Below are positions 8,674 to 16,577 of a stretch of DNA of 64,000 bases, piece by piece. The position numbers were made by a program, and so were the translations under genes. Below the pieces are notes generated by a model that saw nothing but the letters and a program-made list of their open reading frames with translations, had not been told where the DNA came from and did not search any database. The stretch is taken from positions 2,356,001-2,420,000 of the forward strand of contig OZ245043.1 of the NCBI GenBank assembly GCA_965224285.1, given 5' to 3'. Positions within the stretch are counted from its first letter, which is position 1; every line of letters begins with the position of its first letter. The DNA comes from JAJCYK01 sp965224285. Lineage in GTDB: Bacteria > Bacteroidota > Bacteroidia > Cytophagales > Cyclobacteriaceae.

Positions 8674-10818
8674 CTATTCTATGGCGAACATGCTATCTTC
8701 TACCCCGGTATTGATCTCCACTGATTTTAGCTCTGCCTCCAATATTTGCGGCCCCATATTGATACTGGCTTTGTGTGGAAAATGGATGCCATCAATAGGC
8801 TGGTAGTTCTGGTAGATTACCGATTGGGAGATACTTCCCTGAGGGGTTTCCACGGTGGAACTTTCTTTAAGCTTCAACCCAGATTCCTGGGAGAAGTATT
8901 TATAGGTTTTTTTACCAGAAGGAAGTTCAACCTCAATAACATAGCTGTCTTCTCCCTCAACCGGCTCCATGCCGGTCAAGGTCAGCTTAGCTCCCAAGTC
9001 CGCATAGTGCATCTCCGGAAAAATCTGCGACTCAAAGTTAGCTTCCTGTACCTTTGCCTGATCCAGTGGTTTGGACTGTCCTTGTACCACTTCTACCCCT
9101 TTAGACCCATCGAAGATTACTTTCTGGAATTCCATGGCTCCTGCCGTCACGGTTTCAAGCGCTTTCCCAGGAACCTTCTTAATTTCGGTGAGCTCCAACG
9201 TCATGCCCTGCATAGAAGCAGTCATTACTTTCTTAATATCCTGTACCTGCTTGAGTTTATCAACACCCCCTATGGCAGCCAGGTAGCTGTCGATAACTTT
9301 CTCTGCGTTAAGGTCTGATGGCAGGTCCTCAGCGGTGGATGGAGTATATGGATTACCGTATATGTCATAATATTGAACTGATCCGAATTGCTTCAGCCCA
9401 TTTTCCACTTCTGCAGCCTTACCTACCACCAACACATAAGCTTTATCCGGCCGTATGTATTTTTGAGCCATCTCCTGCACGTCTTCCACCGTCACTGCCT
9501 GAATATTCTTTAGGTAGTTGGCATAGTAGTCTGAGGGTAAGTTATAACGCTCGATATTCAGGGCAAAATTGGCTATGGTCTGCGGGCTTTCAAGTGACCT
9601 GGCGAAACTACCAGTTATATAATTTTTAATAGACTGCAATTGTTCTTCACTAACCTTCTCCGTTCTAATTCGGTTTAATTCATGTATGAACTCCACCACC
9701 GCACTATCCGTCACTTCATTTCTTACGCTGGCCCCCGCATTAAAACTTCCCACCAACTCATCACTGGAGAGCGAGGAGCTGGCCCCATAGGTGAAGGCGT
9801 GGGTTTCACGAAGATTTTGCATCAGATTAGAGGAAAACCCGCCACCCAAAATAGTATTCATTACCCTGGCCTTAATCACATCCGGATGACCAGGTTTTAA
9901 TTCCACCGGGTAGGTAATGTTGATCACGGACTGTACAGATTGTGGCCGGTCCACTAATGCTACTGACAATTTCTCCGGCGCTTTCGGAAAATCGTAATGG
10001 TATTCGGGTACCTCCCCTCCTTCCCATTTTCCAAAGTATTTCTCCACCAACTCTTTAGCGCGTTCCCGATTGATATCTCCTACAATTGCCAGGTAGGCTA
10101 TGTTGGGTTTGAAATATTCTTGGTAGTAACTCTTACAATCCTCAATGGATATTTCATTGACAGTCTCCTCAGTTACCAATTCACCGTAAGGGTGATCCTT
10201 ACCATATCTCAATACACTGCGTACATTAGCGGCAATTGCTCCCGGATCCTCTTTGTTGGCCTGAAGGCCGGAAATAGTCTCTTTCTTTATTTTATCCAGT
10301 TCCTCCTCTGAAAAAGAGGGATTGAGAGTGACATCAGACATTAACTCCAATAATTTATCTACGTGCTTGGTAAGAGAAGAGGCAAATACTCCAGTTGAAG
10401 AACTTGATAAACTTGCGCCGATAAAGTCCACTTCCTCATCCAGCTGAGCCTTGGTCATGGTAGCAGTGCCCCTTGTAAGCAACTGACCGGCAGCGCTTAT
10501 GTATCCTGCGTTCTCCCCTTCCACAATGGGATCACGGTCCAGCACCAAGGAAAAAGAAACCCTGGGTAATTTGTGGTTTTCCACCACAAATACCTTCATA
10601 CCATTTTCCAGAGTAAAAGACTCATATTCACCTAATTGGATCTCTGGGGCCGGTCCGGGTTCGGGGACTTTAGATCGATCAAGACCAATTGCTGTGGTGC
10701 TGGATTCTACGGCAGTTTCTTGTTGATCGGTTTGGGGCTCTATGGTAGAGGTCTGCTTGGTAGTGGTACAAGCATTTATTATCAGCCCAATACATATATG
10801 GTATACTAGAGATTTCAT
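8674..10818 (-). CDS. M16-like insulinase-family lipoprotein, non-catalytic subunit with extra C-terminal domain
   Basis: 714 residues. Lipoprotein signal (IINACTT). Residues ~60-480 form a duplicated M16 peptidase unit (FTLENGMKVFVVENHKLPRVSF; RETHAFTYGASSSLSS), but the HxxEH zinc motif is absent: the position reads AAGQLLTRGT. The RExxxFTYG substrate-binding element is kept, as in inactive subunits of heterodimeric M16B enzymes. Residues ~500-714 are a separate domain beginning SYLAAIGGVDKLKQV, similar in style to lipoprotein-carrier-fold proteins. It lies 12 bases after the catalytic subunit gene and almost certainly forms a complex with it in the periplasm. Confidence 0.9.
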   Translation of the reverse strand: MKSLVYHICIGLIINACTTTKQTSTIEPQTDQQETAVESSTTAIGLDRSKVPEPGPAPEIQLGEYESFTLENGMKVFVVENHKLPRVSFSLVLDRDPIVEGENAGYISAAGQLLTRGTATMTKAQLDEEVDFIGASLSSSSTGVFASSLTKHVDKLLELMSDVTLNPSFSEEELDKIKKETISGLQANKEDPGAIAANVRSVLRYGKDHPYGELVTEETVNEISIEDCKSYYQEYFKPNIAYLAIVGDINRERAKELVEKYFGKWEGGEVPEYHYDFPKAPEKLSVALVDRPQSVQSVINITYPVELKPGHPDVIKARVMNTILGGGFSSNLMQNLRETHAFTYGASSSLSSDELVGSFNAGASVRNEVTDSAVVEFIHELNRIRTEKVSEEQLQSIKNYITGSFARSLESPQTIANFALNIERYNLPSDYYANYLKNIQAVTVEDVQEMAQKYIRPDKAYVLVVGKAAEVENGLKQFGSVQYYDIYGNPYTPSTAEDLPSDLNAEKVIDSYLAAIGGVDKLKQVQDIKKVMTASMQGMTLELTEIKKVPGKALETVTAGAMEFQKVIFDGSKGVEVVQGQSKPLDQAKVQEANFESQIFPEMHYADLGAKLTLTGMEPVEGEDSYVIEVELPSGKKTYKYFSQESGLKLKESSTVETPQGSISQSVIYQNYQPIDGIHFPHKASINMGPQILEAELKSVEINTGVEDSMFAIE

Positions 10819-10830
10819 ATTTGCTAGTTT

Positions 10831-12186
10831 CTAACCTTCTTTATTAATTTCTTTAGTCTCCGGTTGTTGCTGAGCGGACTTGGGCAGGTAGTACAACACT
10901 ACCCTATTTTCCTTGGTAAAATACTTTTTAGCCACCCGCATAATGTCTTCTCTGGTCACTTCCATGTACCTTTCAATTTCGGTATTGATAAGGTTAGCGT
11001 CACCAAAGTACATATGATAATTGGCAAGACTCTCGGCAATTCCGGCTACTCGGCTGTTACGACTTATAAAATCACTTTCAATTTGATTTCTCAATTTTTG
11101 AAATTCCCTTTCCCCGATCAGTTCTGATTTAACTTTCTCATATTCCGCATCCATAGCTTCTTCCAGATCTTCCGGCGATACTCCTACATTAGCAATGCCA
11201 AAAGCGATGGTTACACCCGGATCTTCCAGGTCTAATGGGAAGGCTCCTACGAACAAAGCTTTCTGCTGCTGATCTTTAACTGATTTACTCAACCGGGAGC
11301 TTTCACCTTGCGAAAGCAATTGTGCCAGCATGCTTACCGCATAATAATCCTCGGTTCCCTGCGCCGGCACATGATAGGCCTGGATCACTGCTGGTAATTG
11401 AATGTTATCATATACCACGTCTCTGATTTCCTCCGTCTTAGGCGGCTCCTTAACGGTTGGTCTGGGTATGGGGTTCCCACCTCTGGGAATATCCCCAAAA
11501 TATAGTTCCACCAATTCCTTGGTTTCCTCTAGGTCAATATCACCGGCAATGCTCAGCACTGCGTTTTCGGGCACGTAAAAGGTGTGATAAAATTCTTTAA
11601 ATTCTTCATCCTTGGCAGCGTTAAGATGATCAAGGGATCCAATTACTGACCAGCGATAAGGATGGACGTTGTAGGCTCTTTTCATGGTCTCTTCCAGTAC
11701 CGAGCCGTAGGGAGTATTATCAATTCTTTGACGGCGTTCTTCTTTGACCACCTCACGTTGTGTTTCAATGCCTACTGAATCTATTTTGGCATGCAGCAGC
11801 CGCTCTGATTCCAGATATAAACCCAGTTCCAACTGATTTGACGGCAACACCTCGTAGTAATAGGTTCTATCATACCAGGTGTTGGCATTATTGGTACCAC
11901 CAGCGCTGGTGATCAACTTATCAAATTGTCCTCTGGGTATATTCTCTGAGCCCTCAAACAGCAGGTGTTCAAAAAAGTGGGCAAAACCGGTACGTTGGGG
12001 ATCTTCATTTTTAGAGCCCACTTTATACATGATACTGACGGCGACAATTGGAGTGCTGTGATCTTCATGCAGGATTACCTGGAGTCCGTTATCCAGCTCG
12101 AACTCGGTAAAATCAATATCAGGGCTCTGAGCCAGTACAGGGAGAGCTAACCAAATAGCAATATTGAAAGTTAGGCGAAATTTCAT
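10831..12186 (-). CDS. M16 family zinc peptidase, catalytic subunit
   Basis: 451-residue exported peptidase. It has an N-terminal signal (to about residue 19), then FELDNGLQVILHEDHSTPIVAV and the inverted zinc motif HFFEH at residues 70-74, followed ~75 residues later by the Glu-rich REVVKEERRQR segment that holds the third ligand. Length is typical for bacterial M16B subunits. It lies directly upstream of the non-catalytic partner gene, and together they make the usual two-subunit clam-shell peptidase. The C-terminus is QQQPETKEINKEG. Confidence 0.93.
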   Translation of the reverse strand: MKFRLTFNIAIWLALPVLAQSPDIDFTEFELDNGLQVILHEDHSTPIVAVSIMYKVGSKNEDPQRTGFAHFFEHLLFEGSENIPRGQFDKLITSAGGTNNANTWYDRTYYYEVLPSNQLELGLYLESERLLHAKIDSVGIETQREVVKEERRQRIDNTPYGSVLEETMKRAYNVHPYRWSVIGSLDHLNAAKDEEFKEFYHTFYVPENAVLSIAGDIDLEETKELVELYFGDIPRGGNPIPRPTVKEPPKTEEIRDVVYDNIQLPAVIQAYHVPAQGTEDYYAVSMLAQLLSQGESSRLSKSVKDQQQKALFVGAFPLDLEDPGVTIAFGIANVGVSPEDLEEAMDAEYEKVKSELIGEREFQKLRNQIESDFISRNSRVAGIAESLANYHMYFGDANLINTEIERYMEVTREDIMRVAKKYFTKENRVVLYYLPKSAQQQPETKEINKEG

Positions 12187-12274
12187 CTTGTGGTATTAGA
12201 ATTACAAATAAAGGTTATAAAAATAAGCCCTTTTTACTTTATTTCTGCAGGTATTTTACATAAACGGTTCAGGG

Positions 12275-13267
12275 CTAAGGAAATAATTCATTGAGGATTT
12301 CTTTGGTCTGGTGCCACTTCAGACGGGGGCCAAATTGAGATACTACTTTTGATGATGCCAGACTAGCCAACTTTCCTGCCTGAGCATAAGTATGGCCGTG
12401 GGTAATAGCATACAGAAAAGCCCCGGCAAACATATCTCCTGCGCCGTTAGTATCCACTGCCTTTACCTGGTATGGCTCGATATCCACAAAAGTATCACCA
12501 TCAAATATCATAGCACCGTTCGACCCCTGTGTGATGACAAATGTCCTGGCAACCTTTTTTAATTCCTCCCGGGCATCCCGCAATGTTTCGGTTTGCGTAT
12601 AACCCAAGGCCTCGTCTTCATTACAAAACAATAGGTCAACGCTGGCTCCGATAACCTGGTCCAATCCTTCCTTAAAGAATTTGACCATGTTGGGATCTGA
12701 GAAAGTCAATGCGGTTTTTACCCCGGAGCGGTCAGCGATTCTTTTGGCTTCAACCATGCTTCTCGGCCCTGCAGGATTGGCTATCAGGTAGCCTTCAATA
12801 TATAGCCATAGGGAGTTTTGCAAAGCCTGAGGTACCAGTTCGTCCTCAGAGAATTCAGAAGAAATACCTAAGAAAGTGTTCATAGTTCTATCTGCATCCT
12901 CCGTGATCATTACCAGGCATCTTCCGGTATGCCCTTCAGCTGGAGGGTTAGAAGTAAGATTTGAATCCACTCCGGCTTCCATGAGGTCTTGCCGGTAAAA
13001 GTCTCCCCATTCATCATTAGCCACCTTGCAGGAATAGAAGCAGTTAGCTCCAAATTGGCTGCTGGCAATTACCGTATTGGCCGCTGAGCCACCGCTTTGT
13101 TTTTTAGTGAGGTGGCGGTGAAGGGCCGTGACCAAATAACGTTGTCGCTCTTCATCAACCAGGGTCATTAGACCTTTGTCAATGCCATGCTGTTCAAAAA
13201 AGGCAGAATCCACTTCATATTCAATATCCACCAGGGCATTCCCCATCCCATATATGTGGTATTTCAT
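12275..13267 (-). CDS. Adenosine kinase, PfkB/ribokinase family
   Basis: 330-residue sugar/nucleoside kinase. N-terminal MKYHIYGMGNALVDIEYEVD and GGSAANTVIASSQFG are typical of the Bacteroidota adenosine kinase-like proteins; the PfkB signature 2 DTNGAGDMFAGAF (about residues 271-283) holds the catalytic Asp and the anion hole. Expected reaction is ATP-dependent phosphorylation of adenosine to AMP in purine salvage. Family members also take other nucleosides or sugars, so the substrate is by similarity. It stands 22 bases before the GNAT-like gene in transcription order. Confidence 0.88.
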   Translation of the reverse strand: MKYHIYGMGNALVDIEYEVDSAFFEQHGIDKGLMTLVDEERQRYLVTALHRHLTKKQSGGSAANTVIASSQFGANCFYSCKVANDEWGDFYRQDLMEAGVDSNLTSNPPAEGHTGRCLVMITEDADRTMNTFLGISSEFSEDELVPQALQNSLWLYIEGYLIANPAGPRSMVEAKRIADRSGVKTALTFSDPNMVKFFKEGLDQVIGASVDLLFCNEDEALGYTQTETLRDAREELKKVARTFVITQGSNGAMIFDGDTFVDIEPYQVKAVDTNGAGDMFAGAFLYAITHGHTYAQAGKLASLASSKVVSQFGPRLKWHQTKEILNELFP

Positions 13268-13289
13268 GATTTCCAGTTAGATACTAAGT

Positions 13290-14453
13290 TTATATTTTCC
13301 GGTGCCTTTCAAAAGGCCGGGATTCATCAAAAAGTTTGCGGTAAGTGACATGGGTTTTAGCAATATGCCCGCCGACCTGTTCAGCAACCCTTAACATTTT
13401 CGGATTAAAATCACCTATCCAATTCATTTCAAAATATTCATAGCGGTGGTAGTCATCCTGCACCATTTGCCTGGCTGCCATGATCAAAGCCCCTTCCACC
13501 CCTTTTCCCTGATGATCGGGTACAATCCCGAAAACTAATCCGAACATCTTGTTGCAGGTCTTTCTCCACTTGTGCCATACAAACTTCAGTTTTCCCAATA
13601 GATCCAGTTTACCGTTTACATGCTTAAATATTTGGTTCACCTCCGGGAGCATAATGAAGAAAGCTATGGGCTGCTGATCGTAGTAGCCAAACCAGACGAT
13701 CTTCTCATCAATTATTGGTTTTAACTGTTTGATCAACGCCTTAGCCTGACCCCTGGAGATTTCAGGAACTCCATGACCTCCCCAGGCCTGGTTGTAAATG
13801 ATTCGAAAATCGTCGATATACTTATCCAGATTATTCAACTGCATGTGGCTAAAAGAATACAGCTGGTCTTTTTCAATCATAGCAGCCTTTTGCGCCAGGC
13901 GTGGTGACAGGGGGTCTCTGGTTTTCCTGGCATAGGTGTATTGTTGGAAATAATCCCGAAAACCGTAAGTTTCGAATAAATCCTGGTAGTATGGGTAATT
14001 ATAATGCTGCAGATAATTAGGCTCCAGGTCAAAGCCATCCACCAACAGGCCCCACCACTTATCGCGGTCACCGAAGTTAATGGGTCCATCCATGGCTTCC
14101 ATTCCCCTTTGGCTTAACCAGTCCTTACAGGCATCAAACAACATTGAGGCAGCCTGATGATCCTCTATGCACTCAAAAAAACCCATACCCCCTACAGGAA
14201 TTCTATTGCCTTTCAACTTTGATTTCCCGTTTTCAAAGGCGGCCACCCGGCCCACGATCTGATTCTGGGGATTGGTAAGGATCCATCTGGCGGCAGAACC
14301 GTGTCGAAAAGATTTATTTTTTTTGGGATCAAAAACATTTAATATGTCTTGATCCAACGGACGGATCCAATTGGGGCTATCGCGATAGAGCTTAATGGGC
14401 AAGTGTAAAAACTCGCGTTCGGTGTGGCTGTCAGTTACTGGGATTAATTGCAA
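13290..14453 (-). CDS. GNAT-like acetyltransferase family protein, 387 aa
   Basis: Cytosolic protein with no signal peptide. The C-terminal part (residues ~290-370) has the acetyl-CoA binding pattern of GNAT enzymes (VPDHQGKGVEGALIMAAR). The N-terminal part carries conserved aromatic blocks (DGPINFGDRDKWWGLLVDGF, NYLQHYNYPYYQDLFETYGF) found in a large family often annotated only as hypothetical or N-acetyltransferase. The substrate is unknown. It lies between the cysteine genes and the adenosine kinase on the same strand, with a 67-base gap to cysH. Confidence 0.75.
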   Translation of the reverse strand: MQLIPVTDSHTEREFLHLPIKLYRDSPNWIRPLDQDILNVFDPKKNKSFRHGSAARWILTNPQNQIVGRVAAFENGKSKLKGNRIPVGGMGFFECIEDHQAASMLFDACKDWLSQRGMEAMDGPINFGDRDKWWGLLVDGFDLEPNYLQHYNYPYYQDLFETYGFRDYFQQYTYARKTRDPLSPRLAQKAAMIEKDQLYSFSHMQLNNLDKYIDDFRIIYNQAWGGHGVPEISRGQAKALIKQLKPIIDEKIVWFGYYDQQPIAFFIMLPEVNQIFKHVNGKLDLLGKLKFVWHKWRKTCNKMFGLVFGIVPDHQGKGVEGALIMAARQMVQDDYHRYEYFEMNWIGDFNPKMLRVAEQVGGHIAKTHVTYRKLFDESRPFERHRKI

Positions 14454-14520
14454 TTTTCCTTCTTAAAGCGGACAAATTAACCACTCTTACTTGAAAGAAA
14501 AAAATTGCTTTTTATAAAGC

Positions 14521-15210
14521 TTAGCTGGCCAGGCGATTTTTTATCAGCGGATTCACGTCGTTATGCAGCCCGCATTCGGATTTGGAAATATTAAACCAGC
14601 GGCCACTACGGTTTTTTCCTTTAGTGGTGCAGTGGGTACATCCTACGGAATCATAACCCTCCAATAGTAAAGGGTGGGTAGGTAATTCAAAAAGCCTGGT
14701 GTATAAGTTGAGGTCTACTTTATTCATATCCACTAGCGGATGAAATTTGATCAATCCATCCTGCGGCTCAAAAAGTTGTAAGTTTTTGCGGTGGGGGCTT
14801 TGAAAGCCCAGGACTCCGGCAACCCATATTTTAAAATTTGGTTTAATGAGATCCAGAGGTTCGATCTTGTTTATGAAACAACAAAGATCCTGGTTATGCT
14901 CCCAAGTTTGGTTTTCCTTGGTGAAGCGATTTTTTTTGGATTCCGCTTTAACATCCACCACCTTCAATCCCAACTGTTCTACCAGCTTATCGCGGTAAGC
15001 CAGGGTTTGGGGAAAGTGATAGGAGGTATCGATAAAATGTACCGGATGTCCAGGCTTTACTTTGCTTAATAAATGCAGCAAAGCCATAGAAGTGGTCCCA
15101 AATGAAGAGGTGACCAGAATTTCATCCTGCGAAAAATCGTTAAAAAGATTTTTCAACCGCTCCTGGTAAGAGAGTGGTTTATATTGTTGGTTTAATTTCT
15201 TGAGATTCAT
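14521..15210 (-). CDS. cysH: Adenylyl-sulfate (APS) reductase, CysH family
   Basis: 229 residues. Reduces activated sulfate to sulfite with thioredoxin. The PAPS-reductase fold is shown by VTSSFGTTSMALLHLLS; the catalytic Cys is in the C-terminal ECGLH. Two paired cysteine motifs (QDLCCF and GCTHC) match the four [4Fe-4S] ligands of the bacterial APS-type enzyme, so the substrate is probably APS rather than PAPS. Last gene of the sulfite reductase - siroheme operon, ten bases after the siroheme dehydrogenase gene; its expression should follow the cysteine leader at 18804-18923. Confidence 0.93.
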   Translation of the reverse strand: MNLKKLNQQYKPLSYQERLKNLFNDFSQDEILVTSSFGTTSMALLHLLSKVKPGHPVHFIDTSYHFPQTLAYRDKLVEQLGLKVVDVKAESKKNRFTKENQTWEHNQDLCCFINKIEPLDLIKPNFKIWVAGVLGFQSPHRKNLQLFEPQDGLIKFHPLVDMNKVDLNLYTRLFELPTHPLLLEGYDSVGCTHCTTKGKNRSGRWFNISKSECGLHNDVNPLIKNRLAS

Positions 15211-15219
15211 AACTAATAA

Positions 15220-15825
15220 CTATTCTTTTTCGGCAACAGGTGTTAGCAATGAAGCCGTATGTTTATTCAACTCCTGTACTTTATGGCTGAAGTCTCCTTT
15301 CAAACGGTCGCGCAATATATTTAAGTTTTTTAAAAGTTCATCAGTTTGCCCTGGCAAGCTTTCCTCTAAAAGCTGCCTAAAACGCTTGGCAAAGGTGGGG
15401 GATTTTCCGTTAGTGCTTATCCCAATCTTCAAATTCCCCTTTTTTACCACACTTCCCAGATAGAAATCACATAAATCCGGAGTGTCGGCTACGTTTACCC
15501 ATATTCTTTGTGCTTTAGCTAAAGCCCGAATTCCCTTATTGGTTTCTCTACAATTGGTAGCCAGGAATGCAAGATCAATTTGGTGCAAATCCGCCGCTTG
15601 AAATGACCTTTCAATCACCTTAATAGTAGGCTTTTCCGAGGCTAATTGGTAAATCTCATCGCTCACCGTTTCACCTACCACTGTCACCCTGGTCTCCGGA
15701 CTATTACTGAGAATGGCCTGTAGTTTTTCCCAGGCAACGTAGCCTCCTCCTACCACCAATACTTTGAACTGATGAAGTTTAATAAATACCGGGAATAATT
15801 CGTTTGTTGCCATAGTGCGGATCAT
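15220..15825 (-). CDS. Precorrin-2 dehydrogenase / sirohydrochlorin ferrochelatase-like (CysG N-terminal domain)
   Basis: 201 residues, Met8p/SirC family. NAD-binding motif LVVGGGYVAWEKL at the N-terminus and the conserved ISTNGKSPTFAKRFRQLLEE segment. Converts precorrin-2 to sirohydrochlorin and possibly inserts iron, giving the siroheme cofactor of the sulfite reductase encoded upstream. Its ATG overlaps the stop of cobA (ATGA); an alternative start at 15813 (MATNELFP) exists. In enterobacteria this domain is fused to the methyltransferase as CysG; here the two are separate. Confidence 0.9.
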   Translation of the reverse strand: MIRTMATNELFPVFIKLHQFKVLVVGGGYVAWEKLQAILSNSPETRVTVVGETVSDEIYQLASEKPTIKVIERSFQAADLHQIDLAFLATNCRETNKGIRALAKAQRIWVNVADTPDLCDFYLGSVVKKGNLKIGISTNGKSPTFAKRFRQLLEESLPGQTDELLKNLNILRDRLKGDFSHKVQELNKHTASLLTPVAEKE

Positions 15826-16577
15826 AGAAATTCAGTGCGTAAATTATCTGCGGTAACGTAAAATTGGGGATGGGTACCCACCGCCTCGCCAATCACGATA
15901 AGGGCTGGAGCTTCCACTTCTTCACGATCAACCTGCTTTGCTATATTTTTTATGTCTCCTAAAACCAGTTGCGCTTGTGGTAAAGATCCCTTAGATATAA
16001 CTGCCACTGGTAGATCTTCTTTCCCCGCTGCTAAAAAAACTTCAGCAATCTCCGCCAGTCTTTTCAACCCCATCAGCAATACCACTGTCGCTGAAGAGCG
16101 GGCAGCCAATTTCACATCTCCTGACAGGGTACCACGGCTGGTAGTGGCGGTGATCACCCAAAAGCTTTCATTAATATTTCGTCTGGTCAGGGGAATACCA
16201 TAACACCCGGGAAGATTTATACTACTAATGCCTGGAATGGCAGCAGTTTTGATATTAAAAGTTTCGGCATATTCCAGTTCCTCCTTTCCGCGGGCAAATA
16301 TGAAAGGATCTCCGCCTTTTAACCGAACAACATGTCCCTTGGATAGAGCATAATCCACAATCATTTGGTTGATCTCTTCTTGTTTAAAACTGTGTTTGCC
16401 GGATCTTTTTCCCACGAAGTGCTTTTCCGCCTGGGGTTTACAGTGATTTAACAGTTCCGGATGTACCAAAGCATCGTACAGTACTACATCCGCTGAAGCC
16501 AGCGCCTTAACTCCCTTCAAGCTGATCAGCTCTGGATCACCGGGGCCCGCCCCTACTAAAGTTAGTCTTGCTTCCAT
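15822..16577 (-). CDS. cobA: Uroporphyrinogen-III C-methyltransferase
   Basis: 251 residues, SAM-dependent tetrapyrrole methylase. Motifs: LVGAGPGDPELISLKGVKAL at the N-terminus, VRLKGGDPFIFARGKEE in the middle and AAIPGISSINLPGCYGIPLTRR. Makes precorrin-2, first committed step to siroheme. The start overlaps the stop of the sulfite reductase gene by one base (TAATG), and the stop overlaps the next gene by four bases, so translation is probably coupled. Siroheme is the expected product given the neighbours; no cobalamin genes are present here. Confidence 0.94.
   Translation of the reverse strand: MEARLTLVGAGPGDPELISLKGVKALASADVVLYDALVHPELLNHCKPQAEKHFVGKRSGKHSFKQEEINQMIVDYALSKGHVVRLKGGDPFIFARGKEELEYAETFNIKTAAIPGISSINLPGCYGIPLTRRNINESFWVITATTSRGTLSGDVKLAARSSATVVLLMGLKRLAEIAEVFLAAGKEDLPVAVISKGSLPQAQLVLGDIKNIAKQVDREEVEAPALIVIGEAVGTHPQFYVTADNLRTEFL

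Noticed and set aside
8746..9318. 190-aa ORF antisense to the non-catalytic M16 gene
   Set aside because: Composition is a shadow of the real gene and shows no domain.
14454..14520. Possible terminator after cysH
   Set aside because: Only A-tract/T-tract complementarity (AAAAAGCAATTTTTTT), no GC stem.
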